A DNA stretch of 64,000 bases, from positions 1,178,001 to 1,242,000 of the forward strand of contig CAWIMY010000007.1 in the NCBI GenBank assembly GCA_963837355.1, read 5' to 3'. The translations under genes and the position numbers were made by a program. Each line of letters begins with the position of its first letter. Position 1 is the first letter of the stretch. Below are positions 9,349 to 18,011 of this stretch, in pieces. This DNA is from Aureispira sp963837355. Its GTDB lineage: Bacteria; Bacteroidota; Bacteroidia; Chitinophagales; Saprospiraceae. Under the pieces are notes generated by a model that saw only the letters and a program-made list of their open reading frames with translations, was not told the DNA's origin and made no database searches.

Positions 9349-11022
9349 TTAGGAATTGCCTTCCATCAGGGCATTTAAAGCCTTGCCCGAGATGCAAACG
9401 ACAGAGGGCTTTGGAATTTCGCCATTGCCGTTGGGCCAGTGGCTCGTGAGGGCTTTTAGGCTAAGGCTGCGCTCCCCTGGATGTTGCACACTGAGAAACA
9501 AGGTTTCCCCATCAGGGGCAAAGAAAGGCCCTGTAAACTCTGCGTCGACTGGTGCCGAAGCTACTTGCAAGACTTGGCCTTTTTGTTCGCCCCACGAGGG
9601 TACCACAAACAAGCCATTGTTGCCAAATGCCACGTAAGGCGCTTTGCCTATGGCGCTTCCCGAAATATCAGAGGTAAACCACAAATTGCCCGCCTTGTCA
9701 AAGGCCATGTTATCAGGGCAAGCAAAACCTGTCTCTTCGCCTCCTGCCAAGAAAGTCGAGGCTTTGAAGGTCAAGGAAGTTTTGTTGTCGTTGTCTGTTT
9801 CTTCTATTTTAAGAATTTGCCCCAAATAATCACCCTTGGGTTTGTTGTTGGTCAAGGCAATCAAAACGTCACCAGTGAGCGGATCAATTTCGATGTCCTC
9901 AGGGCGGTTGAGGGGGGTTCCTCCAACGAGCTGGGCCGCTTCGCGCAGGCGGATCAAGACTTCGGTTTGATTGTTAAAGTTTTTTTGGAGAATGGGCTGC
10001 TCGTCGTAGACTAAGGAAATCCATTCGCCTTTTTCGGTATTGGCCACGTAGAGTTTGCCGTCGCGTAGATTTTTGGGCTTGTCGCTAATAAATTTATACA
10101 AGCACTCGTCGTTGCTGTCGTCCCCCGAGTAGACGACCAAGCGGCCATCTTTGGTTTGGTGAACCGTGGCGCACTCGTGGGCACAGCGGCCCAAAGCAAC
10201 CAATTTTTTGGCCTCGCCTGTTTGTGGGTTGACCTCTACAACCCAACCATAATGCTCGGGTGGATAGGGGTAGTGTTCTACCCAACCATAATCATAGTCG
10301 CCGCGCAAGCGCTTGGGGACATCGGTCGTTTTATCAATATCATTGTAATCGCTTTCGCCATAAAACATATCGTAGTTCTCTTCACAGGTGAGGATGGTTC
10401 CCCAAGGCGTAACGCCCCCCGAGCAATTGGCAAAGGTACCAATGGCAGATTTGCTGCCTAGAATGGGCTCGTGCCAATCAAAGGGAATTTCTGTTTTGGC
10501 GGTCAAGCGGCGGTTGCGTGGATCACTTAGCACGGGTTTCCATTGTCCATCGCTGTTTTTTTGGATGCGGACTAAAGAGCCGCCAACAGAGTACATTTCT
10601 TTATCGACTTGTTGTTTGGTTTTCTTGCTGCGGTCGGTGCCCACAAAACCACTCACAAAGAGTTCGTGCAAGTACTCGTGGTTAACCCACAACATGCCAT
10701 CCGTAGGGTTTTTCTCATCAAAAGGTACAAAGGCGATGTAATCATTGTTGAATCCAAAACGGTCGTTTTCTGAAATAACATCGTCCCATTGCAGCAGTAC
10801 GTCGTATTGCAAGCCTTCTGCTAAATCTAAGTTATCGGAAGTAGAATGGGCAATGGCCTGAAGCGGAAATTTGCCTGTCTTTCTACTAGAGGAGAGGGTC
10901 TTAGAAGGGGTTGTTTCTGTGCTGTTACAACCGCTGTTGCTCAATAGGATACCTCCTGCGGTTATACTCCATCCAGCCCGTCCCAAAAAATGTAAAAAGC
11001 TTCTTCTATTCTGTGTTTTCAT
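9349..11022 (-). CDS. PhoX-type (DUF839) secreted phosphatase, Tat-exported
   Basis: 557 aa from the ATG at 11022. The start is set by a twin-arginine signal (NRRSFLHFLGRAG at residues 5-17), followed by a hydrophobic stretch and SGC at about residue 33, which could be a lipobox. PhoX phosphatases release phosphate from organic esters outside the cytoplasm using an iron/calcium cofactor, which explains Tat export after folding. Family landmarks include NCSGGVTPWGTILTCEEN, HECATVHQTKDGRLVVYSGDD, RPEDIEIDPLTGDVLIALTN and FAPDGETLFLSVQHPG near the C-terminus. It stands alone; no pstSCAB or phoBR genes are near. Regulation by phosphate is likely from the family but is not shown by the sequence. 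Confidence 0.88.
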   Translation of the reverse strand: MKTQNRRSFLHFLGRAGWSITAGGILLSNSGCNSTETTPSKTLSSSRKTGKFPLQAIAHSTSDNLDLAEGLQYDVLLQWDDVISENDRFGFNNDYIAFVPFDEKNPTDGMLWVNHEYLHELFVSGFVGTDRSKKTKQQVDKEMYSVGGSLVRIQKNSDGQWKPVLSDPRNRRLTAKTEIPFDWHEPILGSKSAIGTFANCSGGVTPWGTILTCEENYDMFYGESDYNDIDKTTDVPKRLRGDYDYGWVEHYPYPPEHYGWVVEVNPQTGEAKKLVALGRCAHECATVHQTKDGRLVVYSGDDSNDECLYKFISDKPKNLRDGKLYVANTEKGEWISLVYDEQPILQKNFNNQTEVLIRLREAAQLVGGTPLNRPEDIEIDPLTGDVLIALTNNKPKGDYLGQILKIEETDNDNKTSLTFKASTFLAGGEETGFACPDNMAFDKAGNLWFTSDISGSAIGKAPYVAFGNNGLFVVPSWGEQKGQVLQVASAPVDAEFTGPFFAPDGETLFLSVQHPGERSLSLKALTSHWPNGNGEIPKPSVVCISGKALNALMEGNS

Positions 11023-11145
11023 GTCGTTGATCTTCGTTGTGATGAAGTGTAAAAATAACAAAAAAGACCTGTTGGGGCGCGCTCAGGCTTGTTAAACTTT
11101 TGTAATAGATTGGGGAAATAATAACTTCTAATAGACGGGAAATAA

Positions 11146-11181
11146 CAATTCCGATGCAGTACTAGGACTACATCGGAATTG
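11146..11181 (-). terminator. Terminator of the M19-like gene
   Basis: Perfect 11-bp arms CAATTCCGATG / CATCGGAATTG around a 14-nt loop, 32 nt beyond the stop at 11213, followed on the minus strand by TTATTTCCC. Confidence 0.7.
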
Positions 11182-11212
11182 CCAACATATTGATGGTATA
11201 GAGAACGTGTTT

Positions 11213-12862
11213 TTAGGGCGTTTGTAGCTTGGTTTGGGGCAAGTGCTTGTAGAGAAAACGCATAGCATTTTGATACATAATTTTATCTACCACCTCTTTA
11301 GCAGAATAGTTGTACATAAAATTTTTAATCTCCTTAATAGAATACAAGCCTTGAATGTCCCTAGGGTTTTCAAAGAATTCCAATAAATCGCGGTACAACA
11401 CCACCATATCATCGGACGAGTTAAAGACATCAATATGGCGGGCGTGGGTATCAAACTGAGAGCTGATGCACAACATATCCCAAGCTTCGATGCTGTTGCT
11501 CATGTGAATGGCTTTACAAATATTACCCGCCAAGGCTTCTACCGCAATACGGCGGCGGTCAGCAGAGTTAGGTATGGATTCATCGTAGCGGCGTTGCAAC
11601 TCCTTGCCCATCAGGCGGTCGCGTTCTAAGGAGAGGCCTACCAAGCCCCGCGATTGTACAATCGCCATCAAATCTTGGCGCGATAAGTTCGTTGCTTCGT
11701 GGTTGAGCACTTCGCGCTTTTCGGCACGGCCATAAGCGTTGTCTTTGATACTCAGACCACTGATGCCGACTCCTGTAGCGATGATTGGAATACTATCTTT
11801 GCGGTAACGCTGTGTTTTGACGTGTTTGTAATACCACTCTCTGCCGCGCAAACTCATGCCTCCAATATCCACCAGAATACGGCGGCCTTGTTTTTGGTCC
11901 AACATAGTTAAGACAACCTTTTGCCCCAATTCTGTAATGTCGTCGTCAATGGTGGTCGGCCGCTTAAAGGCTTCTTCTTCATTCAAGGAGAAGCGCGCTG
12001 TTTTGCCCGATAGGCCATCGGCAAAGTAATTTCCAAAGTTGATCGAAAAAATGGGAATGTCTAAGTAGCGCTTGTCGTCTTCATCCAATGGCGTAGCCCC
12101 TTTGAGGCGGTTGACATTTTTGAGCACGATGTTTTGGTACTCATCGGTATCGACTTGGTTCTGCTCAATGTATAAATAATTGCCTAAGCTATGTCCACCG
12201 CCAATGCTGATGACGAAGCCTACTTTGGTAGGATCGTTCAAGACCGTGCTTAAATTATCGCGGTTGCGAATTAACATTGCATCATAAGTGCGGCCATTTT
12301 TGTGGTAACTGTATTGTAGTTCTTCTTGCAGATAATCCAAATTGGTCAAAACCAAATCAAAATAGTCCACATTATTGAGAATAAAATTTTCTTCTCGATA
12401 AGACATGCCACTCAAGCAACCAAAAATTTTAGAACTAGACCCTGGTGTCAGAAAAGGGCTGTGCATAAATTGGCGCTCTGTTGGGCTAATGACTTGGTTG
12501 GAAATTTTGACATTGCCCCGTACCAAATCGTAAATAGAACTTTGGTTATAGCGTGTAATGCCTTGAAAGGCATTGGTCAATTCAATGGGGATTTCCTCTA
12601 AATCTAACCCACAATCATGCTCAATGCGCTCCCACATACTGTGGCGCTTTACTTTGCGCGATTTAAATGCTTTTTGAGTGGAATAGACCCCCATATCAAA
12701 AACGCGAATGGGGTCGTTGACAGGAGCAGGAGCCTTAGCGGGCTCTGTGATCGACGTGTCAGGCGTTCCGTTATTCAACTCATCGTCTTGCGCTTGGCTA
12801 TTTACGTTTAGTAAGCAAAAAAGAGAGAGCAGGAAAAAAGTTGGTATGTTGTTCACAGTCAT
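11213..12862 (-). CDS. M19 membrane-dipeptidase-like exported protein, probably catalytically dead
   Basis: 549 aa with an N-terminal signal sequence (start at 12862, signal ending near NSQAQ) and a Pro/Thr-rich linker. The body follows the Bacteroidota M19-like dipeptidase layout: SSIYDLVRGNVKISNQVISPTERQF, then FVISIGGGHSLGN, NRLKGATPLDE, ILVDIGGMSLRGREWYYKH, IPIIATGVGISGL, and LSRQDLMAIVQSRGLVGLSLERDR. In active M19 enzymes the matching places carry the metal ligands: HxD/HxH near the start, Glu in EGGH, His in DI.H.S and His in IASH. Here they read GVY, Gly, Gly and Gly. So the fold looks kept while the zinc site looks lost. The alignment is from memory of the family. Function is unknown; a binding or structural role is possible. 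Confidence 0.6.
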   Translation of the reverse strand: MTVNNIPTFFLLSLFCLLNVNSQAQDDELNNGTPDTSITEPAKAPAPVNDPIRVFDMGVYSTQKAFKSRKVKRHSMWERIEHDCGLDLEEIPIELTNAFQGITRYNQSSIYDLVRGNVKISNQVISPTERQFMHSPFLTPGSSSKIFGCLSGMSYREENFILNNVDYFDLVLTNLDYLQEELQYSYHKNGRTYDAMLIRNRDNLSTVLNDPTKVGFVISIGGGHSLGNYLYIEQNQVDTDEYQNIVLKNVNRLKGATPLDEDDKRYLDIPIFSINFGNYFADGLSGKTARFSLNEEEAFKRPTTIDDDITELGQKVVLTMLDQKQGRRILVDIGGMSLRGREWYYKHVKTQRYRKDSIPIIATGVGISGLSIKDNAYGRAEKREVLNHEATNLSRQDLMAIVQSRGLVGLSLERDRLMGKELQRRYDESIPNSADRRRIAVEALAGNICKAIHMSNSIEAWDMLCISSQFDTHARHIDVFNSSDDMVVLYRDLLEFFENPRDIQGLYSIKEIKNFMYNYSAKEVVDKIMYQNAMRFLYKHLPQTKLQTP

Positions 12863-13241
12863 ATTTTTATGTTAAATAGGGGGCTCCAAAGCAAGAGCTG
12901 GAACTGAAGCAAAGTGCTCAACAACCATGTGAGCTAATACAGTAGGGCAGTGAGCTACTTAATTTCCTATAAGATAATGCCATAGTAGCAAAGAAGGTCT
13001 GTGAGAAGGATTGTTTTAACCTAATTTTCACACCTGTACCTACTTGACTATTCTTTTTACTACCAAAAAAGTAGCCAACTAGCACTAAGATAAGTAAACT
13101 TTTAAGGAGTCGTTATCTTTTTGTGTTAAGACTGTGGCGCAATAGGGCAAACAGTTTTACTGGCTCCTTGTAGACAAATAAACAACTGACTTTGTTGTTA
13201 CTAAAGGGTCAACGATAGGGAAAATAACCGCTACTATATCC
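12863..13241. other. Intergenic region, no gene seen
   Basis: 379 nt between two leftward genes. It has no long open frame, no clear terminator for folD and no TAnnTTTG match for the M19-like gene. It must hold the promoter of the latter. Confidence 0.5.
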
Positions 13242-14135
13242 TCAATCTTTTGTAGTGGGCAAATAATTTTGCTGGTAGGATTTTATTGTATTCATTAAAA
13301 GAGCGGTAACGGTCATTGGGCCAACACCTCCTGGAACAGGGGTAATATAACTGGCTTTTGGGGCGACATTATCATAATCTACATCGCCTACCAAACGATA
13401 ACCGCGCTTGTGCGAAGCGTCGTCTACACTGTTGATACCTACATCCAAGACTACGGCCCCTTCTTTGATCATATCTGCCGTAACAAAATTAGCCCGTCCA
13501 ATGGCGGCAACAACAATATCAGCGCGTTTGATTTCCTCGGCAATGTTTTTGGTGCGGCTGTGGGTGAGTGTAACGGTACAATTGCCTACAGGGGCTTTGC
13601 GCGAGAGTAAAATACTCATGGGCGTACCGACAATATTGGAGCGGCCAATAACCACGCAATGTTTGCCGCTGGTTTCAATTTGGTAACGCTCTAGCATCGT
13701 GAGCATGCCTAAGGGCGTTGCGGGAATGTACTGTGCTTTGCCCAGCGCCATCAACCCAATATTGGTTGGGTGAAAGCCATCAACGTCCTTACTAGGGTCA
13801 ACGGCTAAGGTGACCTCGTGCTCAGAAATATGATCGGGTAGAGGGAGTTGTACAATAAAACCATCTACTGCCTCGTCCTCGTTGAGCTCCTTGATGATTT
13901 GCAACAGTGCCGTTTGGCTAATGTCACGCTCTTTTCTCAAGAGCGTAGAGCGAATGCCTGTGCGCTCGCACGCACGCATTTTGTTGCGAACATAACTGGC
14001 ACTGGCAGGATTGTCGCCCACCAAAAGTGCGACTAAATGGGGCGCGCGAAGGCCTTTTTCTGTCCATTGGCTAACTTGCTCCTTCAACTCGGCTTGGATG
14101 TCCAATGCCAACTGCTTTCCGTCAATTTTTGTCAT
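13242..14135 (-). CDS. folD: FolD, methylenetetrahydrofolate dehydrogenase / methenyltetrahydrofolate cyclohydrolase
   Basis: 297 aa from the ATG at 14135 (MTKIDGKQLALDIQ), the usual FolD beginning; 12 in-frame codons upstream are unlikely to be used. The enzyme interconverts 5,10-methylene-THF and 10-formyl-THF in cytoplasmic one-carbon metabolism, supplying purine and thymidylate synthesis. Signature features: YVRNKMRACERTGI with the catalytic Lys, QLPLPDH, KDVDGFHPTNIG, the NADP-binding VVIGRSNIVGTPMSILL, and PVPGGVGPMTVTALLMNT near the C-terminus. Length is normal (280-300 aa). It stands alone and is divergent from udk. Confidence 0.96.
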   Translation of the reverse strand: MTKIDGKQLALDIQAELKEQVSQWTEKGLRAPHLVALLVGDNPASASYVRNKMRACERTGIRSTLLRKERDISQTALLQIIKELNEDEAVDGFIVQLPLPDHISEHEVTLAVDPSKDVDGFHPTNIGLMALGKAQYIPATPLGMLTMLERYQIETSGKHCVVIGRSNIVGTPMSILLSRKAPVGNCTVTLTHSRTKNIAEEIKRADIVVAAIGRANFVTADMIKEGAVVLDVGINSVDDASHKRGYRLVGDVDYDNVAPKASYITPVPGGVGPMTVTALLMNTIKSYQQNYLPTTKD

Positions 14136-14323
14136 TGTGTTCTTTTTATTTGGGACGTTTATTGCGTCCAAGTGTGGTGTGCCTGCTTGCTTTTGGCGGT
14201 TAAAATTATGGAATTAGAGACAAACAATTGTAAAAACGACAAACTATTATTTATAATTGCAACACGCAACAGGGCAAGCGTTGTTGTATCCTATAAATAG
14301 ATTTCTATAAAGCAATAGTACTT

Positions 14324-14953
14324 ATGCAACCACCATTCTTAGTAGGGTTAACGGGCTTGAGCGGTTCGGGCAAAACCACGTTTCTCAATCGCTTACAGGA
14401 AGCTTTTCCTGCCAGTGATTTATGTGTCATCTCTCAAGACAATTATTACAAACCCAAGGAGGAACAAATGCAGGATGCACAAGGCGTTCACAATTTTGAT
14501 GTTCCTACGTCAATTGATCGCCAAGCGTTTTATCAGGATATTGTGGACATCTTGGAGGGCAAAGTGGTCAATCGAGAGGAGTATACTTTTAATAATAGTC
14601 TAGCAACGCCTAAAATACTCACGTTTGAGCCACGACCCATTGTCTTGATTGAGGGCTTGTTCATTTATTATTACGAAGAAATTCGCAAGCTTCTCGACCT
14701 CAAACTTTTTTTGCATGCGCAAGAAACGACGGCCTTTACGCGCCGCATTAAGCGGGATCGATTAGAGCGCAATTATCCTTTGGAGGATGTATTGTACCGT
14801 TACCAAAAACATGTACTACCTAGTTATGAGCAATACATTCAACCTTTTCAGAAAGAGGCGGATATTGTGGTGAACAACCACCGCAGTTTTGACCGAGGCT
14901 TGGAAGTAGTTACCGCTTATTTGCATTCCGTATTGGCTCAAAAAGCACCATAA
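14324..14953 (+). CDS. udk: Uridine kinase
   Basis: 209 aa. Phosphorylates uridine or cytidine to the monophosphate with ATP/GTP in pyrimidine salvage. Walker A is GLSGSGKTTF at residues 10-19; SQDNYYKPKEEQMQDAQGVHNFDVPTSID (about 36-64) is the typical uridine kinase substrate region; IVLIEGLFIYY carries the second acidic motif, and RRIKRDRLERNYPLEDVLYRY the Arg-rich lid. Length fits Udk. The next gene follows after 4 nt, so the two are probably cotranscribed. Confidence 0.93.
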   Translation: MQPPFLVGLTGLSGSGKTTFLNRLQEAFPASDLCVISQDNYYKPKEEQMQDAQGVHNFDVPTSIDRQAFYQDIVDILEGKVVNREEYTFNNSLATPKILTFEPRPIVLIEGLFIYYYEEIRKLLDLKLFLHAQETTAFTRRIKRDRLERNYPLEDVLYRYQKHVLPSYEQYIQPFQKEADIVVNNHRSFDRGLEVVTAYLHSVLAQKAP

Positions 14954-14957
14954 AACG

Positions 14958-15764
14958 ATGGGATTATTAACAGGATCTTTTGTAGGGCGGTTGTTATTGG
15001 TTGTGCTGGCGGTATATCTGCTGATTTGCGTGGCGGCCTATTGGTGGCAGGAGCGGTTGTTGTTTCACCCGACGCGGTTGGCGGCCGATTTTGTTTTTCC
15101 TTTTGATACCAATTTTGAGGAAGTTTACTTGGACGTTGCGCCGAATGTGCAGCTGCACGGCCTGCATTTCAAGGCCGAAAATCCTAAGGGCTTGGTTTTT
15201 TATGTGCATGGCAATGCGGGCTCGCTCCACGATTGGGGGAGCTTGGCAGGCTTGTATTTGCAGCACAATTATGATTTGCTAATGTTTGATTATCGCGGAT
15301 TTGGCAAAAGCCCAGGAAAGATCTATAGCCAACAACAATTTTTTGACGATGTGCAGGCGGTCTATGATTGGGCCAAGGAACAGTATTCGGAAGCGCAAAT
15401 CATTGTAGAGGGCTTTTCTATTGGCACGGCTACGGCTACCAAATTAGCCGCTGAAAATAACCCGCAGCAACTAGTTTTGAAAGCGCCTTATTACAGTATG
15501 ACGAGTTTGGTCAAATCCAAAATGGCGTTTTTGCCTGGTCGTCTACTCAAATACCCCTTTGCTACGGTAGATTATTTGAAGCAAGTGACTTGCCCTGTGA
15601 CGATTTTTCACGGCACGGCCGATGAGTTGATTCCGCATAAAAATGCCGAGCGCTTGAAGGCGGCGGTACCGAGTGTGAATTTGTTTTTGATCGACGGGTG
15701 TTTGCACAACGACATTCCCTTTACGCCTATTTATAAGAAGGCGATGGGTACTTTGTTGGATTAA
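14958..15764 (+). CDS. Alpha/beta hydrolase with N-terminal membrane anchor (ABHD13/BEM46-like)
   Basis: 268 aa. One hydrophobic segment at about residues 8-28 looks like a membrane anchor. The rest is an alpha/beta hydrolase: oxyanion region YVHGNAGSLHDW, DYRGFGKSPG, nucleophile elbow GFSIGT (Ser near residue 153), acid in HGTADELIP, and catalytic His in DGCLHNDIP near the C-terminus. Similar proteins are called serine aminopeptidase S33 or BEM46-like; the substrate is unknown. It is coupled to udk by a 4-nt gap and converges with lptB, sharing the last 4 nt (15761-15764). Confidence 0.85.
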   Translation: MGLLTGSFVGRLLLVVLAVYLLICVAAYWWQERLLFHPTRLAADFVFPFDTNFEEVYLDVAPNVQLHGLHFKAENPKGLVFYVHGNAGSLHDWGSLAGLYLQHNYDLLMFDYRGFGKSPGKIYSQQQFFDDVQAVYDWAKEQYSEAQIIVEGFSIGTATATKLAAENNPQQLVLKAPYYSMTSLVKSKMAFLPGRLLKYPFATVDYLKQVTCPVTIFHGTADELIPHKNAERLKAAVPSVNLFLIDGCLHNDIPFTPIYKKAMGTLLD

Positions 15765-16525
15765 AGGTCACTCTCCTTATTCCGAATCGGCAATTCAAAT
15801 TTCCGCTTTAGCGCAAAGCTCTGCCCCAAATATACCTCGCGTACCTTTTCATCACTAGCCAATTGCTCCGACGTGCCTTCTCTGAAAATACTACCGTCTA
15901 CCATGATGTAGGAACGGTCGGTAATGGAGAGGGTTTGCTCCACGCTGTGGTCGGTGATTAGGATGCCGATGTTTTTTTGTTTGAGTTTGAAGACAATGGA
16001 TTGAATGTCCTCAACGGCGATAGGGTCAATGCCTGCAAAGGGTTCGTCTAACAAAATAAAGTTGGGATTGACGGCCAAGGAGCGGGCAATCTCGGTACGG
16101 CGGCGCTCGCCACCCGATAAGGTATCGCCTTTACTTTTGCGCACTTTGTGCAAGCGAAATTCATCTAACAGCTCTTCTAATTTATCCCCCTGTTCCTTCT
16201 TGCTAAGCGGTGTCATTTCCAAAATTGCTCGAATATTGTCTTCTACACTCAGTTTGCGAAAGATGGACGACTCTTGTGGCAAATAGCCAATGCCCAACTT
16301 AGCGCGTTTGTACATGGGCAGCTTGGTAATGTCATTGTCATCCAAAAAAACCTTTCCTGAATTGGGGCGTACAAAACCCACGGTCATATAGAAGCTGGTG
16401 GTTTTGCCTGCTCCATTGGGCCCAAGTAGGCCAATGATTTCGCCTTGGTTGACTTTTAAAGAGACCCCCTTTACGACTGTTCGGTTGCCGTATTGTTTGA
16501 CTAAATTTTCTGCGCGTAGCTGCAT
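15761..16525 (-). CDS. lptB: LptB, ATPase of the LPS export ABC transporter
   Basis: 254 aa. Powers extraction of lipopolysaccharide from the inner membrane by LptFG. ABC motifs: Walker A GPNGAGKTT at 35-43, Q-loop LPQESSIFRKL, signature LSGGERRRTEIAR, Walker B FILLDEPFAGIDP, switch His in ILITDHSV. The GERRR form of the signature and the RKLSVEDNI segment are typical of LptB. It lies 7 nt downstream of the alanine dehydrogenase gene, so the two form an operon read from the promoter at 17946-17918. Confidence 0.95.
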   Translation of the reverse strand: MQLRAENLVKQYGNRTVVKGVSLKVNQGEIIGLLGPNGAGKTTSFYMTVGFVRPNSGKVFLDDNDITKLPMYKRAKLGIGYLPQESSIFRKLSVEDNIRAILEMTPLSKKEQGDKLEELLDEFRLHKVRKSKGDTLSGGERRRTEIARSLAVNPNFILLDEPFAGIDPIAVEDIQSIVFKLKQKNIGILITDHSVEQTLSITDRSYIMVDGSIFREGTSEQLASDEKVREVYLGQSFALKRKFELPIRNKESDL

Positions 16526-16532
16526 AATGGCC

Positions 16533-17762
16533 TTATAAATTAGAAGCGAGTAACAAGTTTAAATCGGTGTACTTGATGTTGAAAAAGTCGCTCAAATAGC
16601 GATTGGTTAAGCAGCCTTTGTACATATAAACACCATTTCTAAAACCTGGTGAAGAGTGCAGCAGTGCCTCAATGCCCTCTGTACCGCCTGCCTCCAAGAA
16701 AAAAGGAGTTAGAATATTGCTAATGGCTTTGGAGCTAGTTTGTGGAATGCGCGCCACGATGTTGGGCACACAATAGTGAATGACATCGTACTCGATAAAC
16801 GTTGGGCGGTCGTGTGTGGTCATCCGCGAGGTGGCAAAGCAGCCGCCTTGGTCAATACTGACATCAATAATTACGGCTCCTGATTTCATGTTTCTAACCA
16901 TCGCATCACTCACAATGATGGGCGTGCGCCCTGTTTCGGAGTGAATGGCGCCGATGACGACATCGGCACTAGCCAGCTCTGTTTCTAGCTCGGGGGTATT
17001 GAAGGTGCCGGTATAGAGTTTGGTCTGCAAGTTGGCCTGTAGGCGCATCAATTTGCGAATGCTATTATCAAAAATACGCACTTCGGCTCCATAGCCTAAG
17101 GCGACCCGCGAAGCCACTTCGGCGACTACGCCCGCTCCCAAAATAACTACTTTGGAAGGGGGAATGCCTGGAATACCGCCTAGTAAAATGCCTAGTCCAT
17201 CGCTGCTTTTAGACAACAATTCAGCGGCCGTTTGCATGGCGCTGATGCCTGCCATTTCGGACATGATGCGCACAAAAGGGAAGGTGCCCGATTCGTCTTT
17301 CATGTATTCCATTGCCAACGCGGTGACGCGTTTTTTCTTGAGGCGGTAGATGTATTCTTCGGAGAGCGAAGGCAGATGAATGGGGGAGATTAGAATTTGT
17401 CCAGGGTGGCAGAGGTCAATTTCTTCTAGAGAAGGGGGGGCTACTTTGAGCACCACTTGGGCAGCGAAGACTTGTTCGATTCGGTAGGCAATTTCTGCGC
17501 CTGCTTCAGAGTATTCAAAGTCTAGAAATCCCGCCTCTTGGCCTGCATCTTCTTCTACAGTGACACGGTGTCCTGCCTGTACTAAAGCCTTGACAGCAGC
17601 GGGAGAGAGGGCAATTCTATTTTCCTGAAAAGCGCGTTCTTTTGGAATGCCAATATAGAGTTTGGCGCGTTTGTGTGGAATTTCCAAACACTCTTCTTGT
17701 GGGGTAAGTGCCTGCTGGGTAAGGCGCTCGGGTACACTAACTTTTCTTTTTTCATTTTCCAT
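16533..17762 (-). CDS. ald: Alanine dehydrogenase (Ald/PntA family)
   Basis: 409 aa. Catalyses NAD-dependent oxidative deamination of L-alanine to pyruvate. The family core begins near residue 35 (LYIGIPKERAFQENRIALSP), with about 33 extra N-terminal residues, a form I recall in Bacteroidota. Nucleotide-binding motif VVILGAGVVAEVASRVALGYGAEVRIFD; the family signature continues with DVVIGAIHSETGRTPIIVSDAMVRNMKSGAVIIDVSIDQGGCF. The close relative is transhydrogenase subunit alpha; the single-chain length and lack of a pntB neighbour favour Ald. It is the first gene of the operon with lptB (7-nt gap) and has the best promoter seen in the window. Confidence 0.9.
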   Translation of the reverse strand: MENEKRKVSVPERLTQQALTPQEECLEIPHKRAKLYIGIPKERAFQENRIALSPAAVKALVQAGHRVTVEEDAGQEAGFLDFEYSEAGAEIAYRIEQVFAAQVVLKVAPPSLEEIDLCHPGQILISPIHLPSLSEEYIYRLKKKRVTALAMEYMKDESGTFPFVRIMSEMAGISAMQTAAELLSKSSDGLGILLGGIPGIPPSKVVILGAGVVAEVASRVALGYGAEVRIFDNSIRKLMRLQANLQTKLYTGTFNTPELETELASADVVIGAIHSETGRTPIIVSDAMVRNMKSGAVIIDVSIDQGGCFATSRMTTHDRPTFIEYDVIHYCVPNIVARIPQTSSKAISNILTPFFLEAGGTEGIEALLHSSPGFRNGVYMYKGCLTNRYLSDFFNIKYTDLNLLLASNL

Positions 17763-17917
17763 AGCCTACTTTTTTTCGAGGGAATTGCTAGAACGGATTA
17801 TACTACCGTCCACTGTTTTTTGGGGCGGTATAAGTGGTGAAGTGTGGGATAGACGCTACTTTATAGTAGCTTTATAAACAGCCATTTGGTTATTCGGGCA
17901 TTGGCCTTGGCTCTTTA

Positions 17918-17946
17918 CAAAGGTACCGTGTTATTGATCGGGACAA
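17918..17946 (-). promoter_or_regulatory. Promoter of the ald-lptB operon
   Basis: On the minus strand, TTG at 17946-17944, 18 nt, then TACCTTTG at 17925-17918. This is a full match to the Bacteroidota TTG-N(17-23)-TAnnTTTG promoter, leaving a leader of about 150 nt before the ATG at 17762. Confidence 0.6.
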
Positions 17947-18011
17947 CTCCTAATTCTATTCAACGAGTGGTATCCCAAAAAGTTAAGGTATTGGTGTAGT
18001 AATTTATATTC

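Noticed and set aside
9481..10014. 177-codon frame antisense to the phosphatase gene
   Set aside because: The PhoX-type frame on the minus strand has clear family motifs throughout; the antisense frame is a shadow.
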